Source: Bacteroidota bacterium (GTDB lineage: Bacteria; Bacteroidota; Bacteroidia; AKYH767-A; OLB10). From it: a stretch of DNA of 64,000 bases. Position 1 is the first letter of the stretch, and each line of letters opens with the position of its first letter. The notes beneath the pieces are model-generated. The model saw only the letters and a program-made list of their open reading frames with translations. It searched no databases and was not told the DNA's origin. Where the stretch lies: positions 372,001-436,000 of the forward strand of contig JADJMG010000001.1 of NCBI GenBank assembly GCA_016709725.1, written 5' to 3'. Positions 19,101 to 28,737 of this stretch are shown here, one piece after another. A program made the position numbers and the translations under genes.

Positions 19101-19491
19101 GGAGGCGCAAAAGTAGAAGATACAGCGGCAAGGATCAAGGAAAAGGGGAGGTATTTTTTTTGGGGCCTAATTGAGTTATGTCAGTACTAAGAAATTTCAC
19201 TACGAATCGAAAGCAGCTGCTAGCTTCTGGCTTCTAGTTGCTTGCCGAAATATATTGTTTACGACATTGATCTATGTTTTGATGGAACACAGATCTGTTA
19301 TGATTATTATGATTGTTTATGATAAATTTTCGTTGTTATTTGGATAAAAAAGGAACGCGGATGACACGGATAATTACGATTTACACGGATTTTTTCTTAG
19401 TAGGAATTGACTTTAAGTAATTATTCGCATTTTTCGCATTTCGTGTTCATTCGCCTTTCGCGTCCTGTGAGTTTAGTTGAATAGAATAAAC
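19101..19491. other. Intergenic region with dispersed repeat sequences, no gene seen
   Basis: This gap holds the ctaB promoter (19108-19115) and several repeat-like stretches. At about 19351-19391 there is AACGCGGATGACACGGAT followed by TTTACACGGATTTTTT, a type of phased CACGGAT repeat. At 19432-19454 a 23-bp sequence beginning TTTCGCATTTCGTG recurs exactly in inverted orientation at 42233-42255. No open frame here resembles a protein. Confidence 0.7.
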
Positions 19492-20876
19492 TTATTCCCC
19501 GGTGTGCTTCCCGGAAATAACTTGCCAGGCAGTAATAATCACAATTTTGATATCTAAAAGCGGTGACCAATTTTCCAAGTACCAAACATCATACTCCACT
19601 CTTTTTCCATGAGTGTATTATCGCGGGTGTCGCCTCGGAGTCCATGTACTTGTGCCCATCCAGTTACGCCAGGTTTTACGAGTTGACGCACCATGAATTT
19701 GTCAACGAGCTTTGCGTATTCTTCTGTATGCTTTAGCATGTGCGGGCGTGGACCTACTACCGACATATTACCAATAAGCGCATTATAAAACTGCGGTAAT
19801 TCGTCGAGACTGGTTTTGCGAAGGAATGCACCAATTTTAGTGATGCGCACATCACCCTTGTGTGCTTGCTTCGAATCGGCTTCATCGTTCACATGCATCG
19901 TACGGAATTTGTAACAATAAAATTCTTCGTTGTTTCTTCCCGAACGTAATTGTTTAAAAAATACAGGGCCTTTCGAACTTAGTTTGATGAGTGGTGTAAA
20001 AATTAGAAACGCGATGGGTGATATTAAAATTAATACGATAGCGGAGAAAACAATATCGAAAACTCTCTTAATAATTCGATTAAAAGTATTTTGCAAAGGT
20101 TCGTTGCGCATACTAAGCACAGGAACCAAATCATAGAAATCAATTTTAATGCGTCGGTTTAAGAATCCACGGAAATCGGGAATAACCTTAAAACGAATCA
20201 TGTTATTATCAGCGAAATTCATGAGGTCGGTCACTTGATCAACTTTCAATCCGGAGAGGGAACAATAAATTTCATCAATTCTATTTTCTAATGAATACTC
20301 TTTTGCGTCTTGAATTCCTCCCGTAATTTGATCGGGCTCCAGCAGACCAGTCGGGTCGCAAAAAACACCTTTTAGTTGGTAACCAACCTCAGGGTGATTC
20401 TCAAAGAATTTCATCATCTCCTTTGCAGGATGCCCGTTACCCACAATAATTACTTTGCGGTAATTCATTCCTCTTCTTCGCAAGAAATTAATGAAGAAGC
20501 CCATGAGGGATCTCCACAAAAGGAATACACCACCCCACACCGCAATTTTTAATTCAACATGAAATACTGGAATAAAAAACCCATCTAAAAAATAAAGAAA
20601 TACAACGAGTAAGATACTAAATAACCCATAAGCTCTTAAGTACTGTGTAAATAATTGCTCGAATCTCAATCCACGATCGATTTCATGCACACGAATAAAT
20701 GCGATGGTGATGGACCAAAACAAATTGATGTACAAAAACTGAGCTAAGAAATTAGGATCTGCGTTAAGGTTAGGCCATTTGTAATAGAAGCTTATTCCAC
20801 AGAAAACCAAGTTCAGCAGAACAAAATCTATAAGCAAATAGATCGCTTTTAAGTAACGCGAGTAGCCGATGGCCAT
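19492..20876 (-). CDS. Undecaprenyl-phosphate sugar phosphotransferase (WcaJ/bacterial sugar transferase family), frame broken once
   Basis: The enzyme transfers a sugar-1-phosphate to undecaprenyl phosphate at the inner membrane and so starts exopolysaccharide or capsule repeat-unit synthesis. The N-terminal half has four to five membrane helices and a CoA-binding-like Rossmann segment (KVIIVGNGHPAKEMM). The C-terminal bacterial sugar transferase domain shows FKQLRSGRNNEEFYCYKFRTM, LRKTSLDELPQFYNALIGNMSVVGPRP and VKPGVTGWAQVHGLRGDT. The visible frame ends early; one base added in the T-run at 19602-19606 (plus strand) gives the normal ending RVEYDVWYLENWSPLLDIKIV...and 461 residues. Sugar specificity (often glucose) is not certain. 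Confidence 0.9.
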
Positions 20877-21045
20877 TTAAAAGAATATTATTGTTTTGTA
20901 GGTAATCGCAATTGTGTAGGCAAATCTACGTACTATACAGAGGAAATGATTCAAACCTTCTTTAAATCAGGTCGATTTCTTGGTAAATACCCCATAATAG
21001 GGGACAAATGTCGCAATTAAAGGGTGAGCACATCTACCCTAACCC

Positions 21046-22027
21046 TTAAAAATCGACCAATAAATTACATCCACGGGCCTCTGAATCATCAAAACGGCCC
21101 ATAATTTCGAAGCTTCCGTTGGGGAATAATCGCCCTAAATCCTGGGTAGCGATAAAGGCGCAGGAGTTAAGATTGGCGAGATCAGTAACGCATACACCAC
21201 CCGTTTTTTGGTGATCTACAAAATGGAAGGGATCGTTCATTTCACGGATGCGCACTTTCATCCAAGGTGGACAATGGAAAATTCCATCTCCTTTAGAATA
21301 AGCTTGCGACAATAATTCAGTCATTCCATACTCCGAGTGAATTTTTTCTACTCCAAAACCCGATTTCAAAATAGTATGCAATTCTTCTTTCACCAATTCT
21401 TTCCGCCGACCTTTCATCCCGCCTGTTTCTAAGATGATAAGTTCTGGGAAATGCATGGGAAACTGTTCGGCTAAATCGAGTAAGGCATAGCTCACACCTA
21501 ATAAAATAGTTTTGTGCCGATGGTCTTTCAACGTGCTTAATGATTTCGATAAAGAAACATAGTCGTCGAGGTAAAATCCGCTGAAGGAATTTTTACTTTG
21601 CTGGATGAGATGATCTGTCATGTAGACTAATGACGAATCGCCTTTTTGCAAATAGGATGGCAACTAAGGCAAGCAATGCATATTGTGAAATGTCGCCGTA
21701 AGTTTGCGTAAATTCACGCATAAAACTTTCGATATACAGTGCAGTATCGGCAACAAAATGCTTGGAGGATTGTGAAGATGTGCTGCCGCTACTTTGAAAA
21801 ATTACTTCTGCATTTAGACCATCTTTGATTACTTCTCGAGTTCGAAAAAATTCGATGGGCAAATAAGGAATATCTTCCCATCTGCCTACCGTTAGAGGAT
21901 CTACTTGGATGGCTTCTAAATAGTTACGATATACTTTTACATGCTTTGATTGGTCTCTAAAAACTTGCAAGGCTACTTCTTGAAAAGAAGCTTCATCGGT
22001 GATGGAAAAACAAGGGTAAGTACTCAT
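21046..22027 (-). CDS. LuxE/PaaK-like acyl-protein synthetase family, frame broken once
   Basis: The protein belongs to the ANL adenylating superfamily, LuxE branch. An N-terminal part has IFQSSGSTSSQSSKH (phosphate-binding Ser/Thr-Gly loop, about residues 78-92), and the C-terminal part has ILETGGMKGRRKE and EYGMTELLSQAYS, the acyl-adenylate motifs. The two parts lie in different frames joined near 21664; removing one base there gives 326 residues, the usual length. This is the only break here that is not clearly in a homopolymer. The start MSTYPCF (ATG at 22027) lies 5 nt after the nadB stop, suggesting an operon. The acyl substrate is unknown. LuxE itself activates fatty acids in luciferase systems, but no lux genes are near. 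Confidence 0.75.
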
Positions 22028-22032
22028 CAATT

Positions 22033-23607
22033 TTATTTCTTCAGTTTCGAATCTACTAAATCCGAATTGTAATGAAGTCCTCTGTTTTCGGTACGTGCCA
22101 TAGCTGCTTTCACAACGAGATACGATAAATTTATCATGTTGCGCAACTCGCACAAGGCGGGCGATACAATGGTACGTTCGTACAAAGCTTCCGTTTCACC
22201 ATAGATGATTCGGAGTCGGTCGAGGGCGCGCTTAAGTCGAGTATTATTTCGCACGATGCCCACGTAATTGGTCATGAGTGATTGGAGTTCTCTTCGGTTC
22301 TCGGTAATTAGAATCATTTCCTTGGGCGCCGTAGTTCCTTCTGCGTTCCAGTCGGGAATATTTTCTTTGAAAACGATTCCTTTGACAGCACTAACGCCAT
22401 GCCGATACGCACGATGCGAAAACACCAGTGCTTCCAACAATGAATTTGAGGCTAATCGATTTCCACCATGCAATCCGGTACGTGCACATTCACCAGCAGC
22501 ATATAAATTTTTAATATCGCTGCATGCATTTTCATCTACACTAATTCCTCCACAGATATAATGTGCGGCTGGTGCTACCGGAATAAAATCCTTGATGGGA
22601 TCAATGCCCATGCGTAAACATTTTTTTAAGATGGTAGGAAAATGCGTTTCAAAATGGATTCTATCGATCATGGTGCAATCGAGGAAAACAAATTCAGCAC
22701 CGCTCTTTTTAATTTCATTGTCGATGGCTCTTGCTACTATATCGCGAGGAGCTAGTGAAGCGCGTTCGTCGTAATGTTGCATGAATTCATCTCCCTCCTT
22801 GGTGCGAAGGATGGCTCCTGCTCCTCTCACCGCTTCTGAAATTAAGAAGCAGGGACTTTCCGTAGGATGATATAATCCTGTAGGATGAAATTGAATAAAC
22901 TCCATATCGCGTACTGTTCCCTTCGCTCTATAAACCATGGCAACGCCATCACCCGTTGCAATTTTTGGATTGGTTGTGGTGCGATATAATTGTCCGGCAC
23001 CGCCCGTTGCAACTAAAGTAATTTTCGATTGAATTGTCTCTACTTTATTAGTTTTCAAATTCAGTGCATACACACCGTAACATTCAATTCCGCCCGAGCT
23101 GCGCGTTACTTCCTCTCCTAAATGATGTTGTGTAATTAAATCCAATGCAAAAAGGTGAGTATGCAATTCAATGTTTGGATGATTATTGATTTGCTCGAGT
23201 AAAGTTCGTTCAATCTCTGCTCCTGTGCGGTCTTTGTGATGTAAGATGCGATTTTCGCTATGTCCACCTTCACGAGCCAAATCAAAATCACCTTCTTCGT
23301 TCTTATCGAAATCGGTTCCCCAGTGAATTAACTCTTCAATTCGCTCTATACCTTCCGTGATCACCATCCGAACAATATGTTCATCACAAATTCCGTCGCC
23401 TGCATCGAGGGTATCGGCAATATGCTTTTCGATGGAATCGGGTGCATACGTAACGGCGGCAATTCCACCTTGTGCATACTTGGTATTGGTTTCATCGCGG
23501 TTGGCCTTCGTGATTACCAAGACCTTACCATGATTCGCCACTTTAAGCGCATAGCTGAGTCCGGCTATTCCCGAACCTATAATAAGGAAATCTATTTTTT
23601 GCTGCAT
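22033..23607 (-). CDS. nadB: L-aspartate oxidase
   Basis: NadB oxidises L-aspartate to iminoaspartate, the first step of de novo NAD synthesis, with FAD. From the ATG at 23607 the protein has 524 residues. FLIIGSGIAGLSYAL is the FAD-binding GxGxxG; TKYAQGGIAAV, REGGHSENRILHHKDRTG, GAGQLYRTTTNP, MEFIQFHPTGLY, RDIVARAID, HYICGGISVD and GGNRLASNSLLEALVF are the conserved blocks of this family, distinguishing it from SdhA by the aspartate oxidase pattern around ARGGHS/EGGHS. nadA and nadC are not in the window. It precedes the LuxE-like gene by a few nucleotides. Confidence 0.95.
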   Translation of the reverse strand: MQQKIDFLIIGSGIAGLSYALKVANHGKVLVITKANRDETNTKYAQGGIAAVTYAPDSIEKHIADTLDAGDGICDEHIVRMVITEGIERIEELIHWGTDFDKNEEGDFDLAREGGHSENRILHHKDRTGAEIERTLLEQINNHPNIELHTHLFALDLITQHHLGEEVTRSSGGIECYGVYALNLKTNKVETIQSKITLVATGGAGQLYRTTTNPKIATGDGVAMVYRAKGTVRDMEFIQFHPTGLYHPTESPCFLISEAVRGAGAILRTKEGDEFMQHYDERASLAPRDIVARAIDNEIKKSGAEFVFLDCTMIDRIHFETHFPTILKKCLRMGIDPIKDFIPVAPAAHYICGGISVDENACSDIKNLYAAGECARTGLHGGNRLASNSLLEALVFSHRAYRHGVSAVKGIVFKENIPDWNAEGTTAPKEMILITENRRELQSLMTNYVGIVRNNTRLKRALDRLRIIYGETEALYERTIVSPALCELRNMINLSYLVVKAAMARTENRGLHYNSDLVDSKLKK

Positions 23608-23695
23608 TCTATTCACCTACAATTAGAATCGTAAGTTGGAGACAAAAATACAATTTACAACCTTAAAATTGAATCTTATTCTGACCTTGAAGCCG

Positions 23696-23703
23696 TATCT
23701 TTG
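23696..23703 (+). promoter_or_regulatory. -7 box of nfu, 6 nt before ATG
   Basis: TATCTTTG matches the Bacteroidota -7 consensus TAnnTTTG. It ends 6 nt before the ATG at 23710, so the transcript should start at or next to the start codon. Confidence 0.65.
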
Positions 23704-23709
23704 CACATC

Positions 23710-24354
23710 ATGAATACTACTCGACCCATTAACGTATATGCGGAGTTAACTCCAAATCCAAATAGCTTAAAGTTTGTTGCAGATGTGATGTTGTTAGAAG
23801 GCGGAAGCGTTGAATACAATCACCCCGATGAAACGACCAATTGTCCGTTAGCGGCGCAACTGTTTGCCTTTAGTGGAGTGAATAAAGTTTTTATCAATAC
23901 CAATTTTGTGACCATTAACAAAGAAAGTGAAGTGGATTGGTTCGACATCAGTAATATTCTTCGCGAATTTATTCGTGGATTTTTAATGTCGGATGAAAAA
24001 TTATTTTTGAATTCTCCTTTTGATGAAAATCATATCCCAAACAAAAAACCAAAATCAGTAACGCCTGAAGTGAAAGCAGCAGAAAAACCTGCGCGAACAC
24101 AAATCGACACAGAACCTGATCCCGAAGCGGAAAAGAAAATTATGGAGTTGTTAGATGAATATATTCGTCCTGCAGTAGAAGGTGATGGTGGTGCAATACA
24201 TTTTCGTTCATACAAAAATGGTGTGGTGAGTGTGGTGTTGAAGGGGGCGTGCAGTGGATGTCCGAGTTCGACCATTACATTGAAATCAGGAATAGAAAAT
24301 TTATTGAAGCAGATGGTGCCTGGGGTGGAAGAAGTGGTGGCCGTTTCCGAGTAG
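23710..24354 (+). CDS. Nfu-type iron-sulfur cluster scaffold protein
   Basis: The 214-residue protein has an N-terminal Nfu_N domain (VYAELTPNPNSLKFVADVMLLEGGSVEY, about 6-90) and a C-terminal NifU-like domain (about 135-214) with the cluster-binding KGACSGCPSSTITLKSGIENLLK; the CxxC cysteines are both present. Such proteins carry [4Fe-4S] clusters to target enzymes in the cytosol. A Lys/Pro/Glu-rich linker joins the domains. I chose the ATG at 23710; an in-frame TTG at 23701 falls in the -7 box. Confidence 0.92.
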   Translation: MNTTRPINVYAELTPNPNSLKFVADVMLLEGGSVEYNHPDETTNCPLAAQLFAFSGVNKVFINTNFVTINKESEVDWFDISNILREFIRGFLMSDEKLFLNSPFDENHIPNKKPKSVTPEVKAAEKPARTQIDTEPDPEAEKKIMELLDEYIRPAVEGDGGAIHFRSYKNGVVSVVLKGACSGCPSSTITLKSGIENLLKQMVPGVEEVVAVSE

Positions 24355-24403
24355 TTTTAAACGCGACGTTAGCAGCGGTAAGCAACGCGCGCAACGAAAT
24401 TAA

Positions 24404-24474
24404 ATTATCTAAGTACTCCTACTCTCCTATCTCCTTTCTCCTACTCTCCGAACTCCCACTCTCCTACTCTAAAG
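24404..24474. repeat. Low-complexity CTCCTACTCTCC repeat
   Basis: About 65 bp between the ends of nfu and odhB consists of imperfect repeats of CTCCTACTCTC / CTCCTATCTC / CTCCGAACTC. It is the reverse complement type of the GGAGATTAGGAGAGTCGGAG sequences at 32862-33005 and 43637-43715. Confidence 0.7.
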
Positions 24475-25779
24475 CTGGAGTAAAATCTTCATCGGATCTT
24501 TTCCGGCGGTCATCAGTTTGATGGGTTCTTCGAGCATCTGTTTTACTCGCACTAAAAATCCTACGGAGTCTTTTCCATCGATGATACGATGATCGTAGGA
24601 AAGTGCTACATACATCATGGGACGTATTTCCACTTTACCATGAATGGCCATGGGACGTTCGATGATATTATGCATTCCTAAAATGGCACTTTGTGGTGGG
24701 TTAATGATGGGCGTCGACATCATCGAACCGAACACGCCACCATTGGTAATGGTAAATGTTCCGCCTGTCATTTCATCGATCGATAATTTTCCGTCGCGTG
24801 CTTTCGTGGCTAATTCAATGATGGTTGATTCGATTTTTGCTAAGCTCAAACTTTCTGCATTGCGAATCACGGGAACCATTAATCCTTTAGGTGCACTTAC
24901 AGCTATACCAATGTCACAGTACTCATGCAAGATCATTTCATCGCCGTCGATTTGCGCATTCACATACGGAAATTCTTTTAACGCTTCACAAACTGCTTTC
25001 GTGAAAAAACTCATGAAGCCTAATCCTACCCCATGTTTCTCTTTAAATTTATCTTTATACAACTTACGTACTTCCATGATGGCCGTCATATCCACTTCGT
25101 TAAAAGTAGTAAGCATGGCAGTTTCTTGCTTCACGGCGACTAAACGTTGTGCTACTTTTTTGCGCAACATACTCATCTTTTCTTTGCGTATTTCGCGACT
25201 CACTTCACTACTCTTTTCTGCGATGATTTGTGTCGATGGGCTTTCTGAAGAGACCGGACCTTTACTGATGGTTTCGAGTACATCTCCCTTCGTAATGCGA
25301 CCATCCTTTCCAGTGGCCGTGACTTGCTTTGCAGCGATGGAATTTTCGTCCATCAACTTTTTTGCTGCTATGCTGGGATGTCCAGCAGCGTAACTATCGT
25401 TCTCTGATTTTTTAGCTACTGGTTCTTGCGCTGCTTTTTGAGGAGCAACTTTTTCTGCAACAACTTTTTCTGATGCACTTTTTTCTGGAGCCGATTTTTC
25501 AGATGCAACTTTCTCCTCCACTAGCTTCTTCTCCGGAGCAGCAGCACTCGTATCGATGCTTGCTACAACCGCACCAACAGCAACCGTCTCTCCGGCTTGC
25601 ACTAATATTTTCAAAATACCACTTGCTTCCGCGACTAAACTGAGTGTTGCTTTATCGGAATCTATTTCAGCAACTTCTTCATCACGCTCTACATAATCGC
25701 CATCGGCTTTCAACCACTGTGCGATTTGTACTTCTGTAATGGATTCTCCAGGAGAGGGTACTTTTAATTCAACGGCCAT
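24469..25779 (-). CDS. odhB: 2-oxoglutarate dehydrogenase E2, dihydrolipoyl succinyltransferase
   Basis: This is the core enzyme of the 2-oxoglutarate dehydrogenase complex, moving the succinyl group from lipoate to CoA in the TCA cycle. The 436-residue protein has a lipoyl domain (1-77; lipoylated Lys in EIDSDKATL, about residue 44), an Ala/Glu/Lys/Pro-rich linker with repeated EKxAxEK, a peripheral-subunit binding domain (HPSIAAKKLMDENSI...GKDGRITKGDV, about 134-170) and the catalytic domain ending with YDHRIIDGKDSVGFL (HxxxD). The succinyl specificity is inferred from the adjoining odhA gene 30 nt upstream. Confidence 0.95.
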   Translation of the reverse strand: MAVELKVPSPGESITEVQIAQWLKADGDYVERDEEVAEIDSDKATLSLVAEASGILKILVQAGETVAVGAVVASIDTSAAAPEKKLVEEKVASEKSAPEKSASEKVVAEKVAPQKAAQEPVAKKSENDSYAAGHPSIAAKKLMDENSIAAKQVTATGKDGRITKGDVLETISKGPVSSESPSTQIIAEKSSEVSREIRKEKMSMLRKKVAQRLVAVKQETAMLTTFNEVDMTAIMEVRKLYKDKFKEKHGVGLGFMSFFTKAVCEALKEFPYVNAQIDGDEMILHEYCDIGIAVSAPKGLMVPVIRNAESLSLAKIESTIIELATKARDGKLSIDEMTGGTFTITNGGVFGSMMSTPIINPPQSAILGMHNIIERPMAIHGKVEIRPMMYVALSYDHRIIDGKDSVGFLVRVKQMLEEPIKLMTAGKDPMKILLQL

Positions 25780-25809
25780 AATATTTCAAATTGAGAATAA
25801 ATAATAAAA

Positions 25810-28481
25810 TTAATTAGAAGGAACGAGTTGCGAAGAAAACACTTCGTCAAGAATTGCCTTTTGTTCCTTATCATGTTGTTTATGCGAACCGGTTGCAGGA
25901 CTTGCGCTTTCTTCGCGTCCTATATATCGCAAATTATGTTGACGCATCACTCGTAAAATATACGACCATGCTCCACTATTTTCAGGTTCTTCTTGTACCC
26001 ATAAATACGATGTAGCATTAGCATATTTTTTTAGAATTGCCTCCACTTGTTTTTTAGGGAAAGGATACAACTGTTCTAGTCGAACGATAGCAAGATCCGT
26101 ATTATTTTCTTTCTCTTTACGATCTATTAAATCATAATATACTTTTCCTGAGCAGAACGCAATTCTGCTCACTTTTTCGGGATGAGCGGATACGTCATCG
26201 ATTACTTCTGCAAATCCGTTTTTAGTAAAATCCTGAATCGCAGATACGCAACGTGGATGACGCAACAAACTTTTGGGAGTAAATACGATCAACGGCTTTC
26301 TAAACTCACGTTTTAATTGTCGACGCAACGCATGGAAGAACTTCGCTGGCGTGGTACAATTCGCTACTTGCATGTTATACTCAGCACATAAACTCAAGAA
26401 ACGCTCTATGCGTGCACTGCTATGCTCTGCTCCTTGACCTTCGTAACCATGAGGCAACAACATCACAATCCCATTCATGCGCTTCCATTTATCTTCGGAG
26501 CTACTGAGGTATTGATCAATAATAATTTGAGCTCCATTGCCGAAATCACCAAACTGAGCTTCCCACACCACGAGTGAATTGGGAGCAGTGAAGCTATATC
26601 CGTAATCGAATCCCAGCACACCATATTCACTCAGCAAAGAATTATAAATTGTAAATTTTGCTTGTTGATCGCTCAAATTACTGAGCGGCACATACACCTC
26701 TTCTCGATCTTCCAAACGTATAACGGCATGCCTATGCGAAAATGTTCCACGCTCTACATCTTGCCCGCTGATACGAACGGGATGTCCTTCTTCTAGCAAC
26801 GTTGCATACGCCATGAGTTCACCCATGGCCCAATCTAATCGACCTTCATCTTCCAACATTTTCTTTCGATCGTCGAAGAGTCGAACAAGCTTATTGAAGA
26901 AAACCACATCGGTAGGCAGCGTAGAAATTTTTTGCGCCAAGGAAACAAAATCCTTCTTATTGATAGAAGTATCTGGTGAAACATCAAAATCGGCAGGCGT
27001 AGAAAAGCGAAGCCCTTTCCAATTTCCTTCCTTGAAATCATCCAACTTGGTTTTCTTTTGAAGTTTTGATAAATCCAAACTTCGTTGCAACAATTCTTTA
27101 AACTGCTTCTCCATCGACTTCGCCAAATTCGCTTCCACGATACCTTGAGAAAGTAATTTCTGGTTATATACTTCGCGTGGATTTGGATGATTGGCAATTG
27201 CTTTATACAGTAACGGTTGTGTGAAGCGCGGTTCATCGCCTTCATTATGTCCATACTTACGATAACATAACATATCGATAAACACATCGCGATGAAAACG
27301 CTGACGATATTCCATGGCCAAGCGAATGGTATACACCAACGCTTCTACATCATCACCATTTACATGAAACACAGGTGACAATGTTACTTTTCCTACATCG
27401 GTACAATAAGTGGATGAACGCGCATCAATATAATTGGTAGTAAATCCAACTTGATTATTTATGACCAAATGAATAGTTCCACCTGTAGCGTATCCTTTCA
27501 ACAACGACATTTGAATCACTTCGTAAACGATACCTTGCGCGGCAATAGCTGCATCACCATGAATGAGGATGGGTGCAATTTGATCAAAATTTCCACCGGG
27601 AGTATTTTCAATTTTCGCACGAACTATTCCTTGAACGATGGGATCTACTGCTTCAAGGTGAGATGGATTTGGAGTTAGACCGAGATGTACTTTTTTATAT
27701 TTCCTTCAAACTCCGAAAAAATATCTTCGTAACTCTTTCCTAAAATATTGGCAAGAACATTAAGTCGACCGCGATGAGCCATTCCAATTACAAATTCTTT
27801 GATTCCAAGTTCAGCACCAGAATCAATCACTGCATCTAGAGCAGGAATTAATGTTTCAGCTCCTTCCAGTGAAAATCTTTTTTGACCTGTAAACTTTGTG
27901 TGTATGAAATTCTCAAATGCTACGGCTTCATTCAACTTCTCGAGCATTCTTTTTTTCTCTCGGATACTAAATGGAAATCTATTCTTTGAGCTTTCCATTT
28001 TTTGCTCCAACCATTTCTTTACATCCTCATTACGGATGTACTTAAATTCGGCACCAACACTTTGGCAATAGGTTTCATCGAGGTGATGAATGATAGCCTT
28101 TAATTTTGCAGGACCAATTCCGATGAGTTGCCCTGCTTGAAAAACGGTATCCAGATCGGAGGATTCCAATCCAAAATTCTCAATCGATAAATCGGGAGCA
28201 TATTTTCGTCTTTCACGAACGGGATTCGTTTTTGTAAAAAGATGCCCTTGAGCACGGTATCCGTTATTAATGAGGTTAATGACTTTAAATTCCTTGTCGA
28301 CTTGTTCGGGGACAGCGCCATTTACGCCTCCAGTCTCTCCATATTGTAGCCTTGCGAACTCAAATCCGGAAAAAAACTGTTGCCAGCTAGAATCCACACT
28401 CGATGGATTATCAAGGAATTGCCTGTATAGACCTTCCATTGCTGCTGGACTCATACTACCAATATAACTGTGCTGATCCAT
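25810..28481 (-). CDS. odhA: 2-oxoglutarate dehydrogenase E1, frame broken once
   Basis: This thiamine-diphosphate enzyme decarboxylates 2-oxoglutarate. The N-terminus has the E2-binding MDQHSYIGSMSPAAMEGLYRQF; then HTKFTGQKRFSLEGAETLIPALD, GMAHRGRLNVLANIL, and after the break VHLGLTPNPSHLEAVDP, ILIHGDAAIAAQGIVYE, HLVINNQVGFTTN, FTIYNSLLSEYGVLGFDYGYS and LLPHGYEGQGAEHSSARIERFL. The first frame stops at 27675; adding one base to the T-run 27691-27696 (plus strand) rejoins the parts to 890 residues. The site reads A_AAA_AAG on the coding strand. A TATCTTTG box (28528-28521) lies 39 nt upstream of the ATG. It forms an operon with odhB. Confidence 0.95.
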
Positions 28482-28737
28482 TTATTATTTGCCTTAAAAC
28501 GGGCGCTTATTTATCAAGGGCAAAGATACCAATTTCGGATGCCTTGATGAGATAAACTATTCAAAAAATTTCCTTTCATGAAATAACAAATGGGAGTGGA
28601 AATAGTTTTACTAAAGCTAAAAATGAGAAATCCGAATTAGCACATTAAACAAGCTAATCTTCCATCACCTATTAAGTTACCATGAGACCATCAGCCCCTT
28701 AAATTATATATTAACAAAAATAGTCACATTTATCATG

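Noticed and set aside
21046..22027. LuxE-like gene as part of a bioluminescence operon
   Set aside because: No luxAB, luxC or luxD relatives nearby; the neighbour is nadB, and LuxE-like proteins without lux genes are common in Bacteroidota.
24644..25393. 249-codon plus-strand open frame opposite odhB
   Set aside because: odhB is complete and well conserved in this interval; the plus-strand frame has no recognisable domain.
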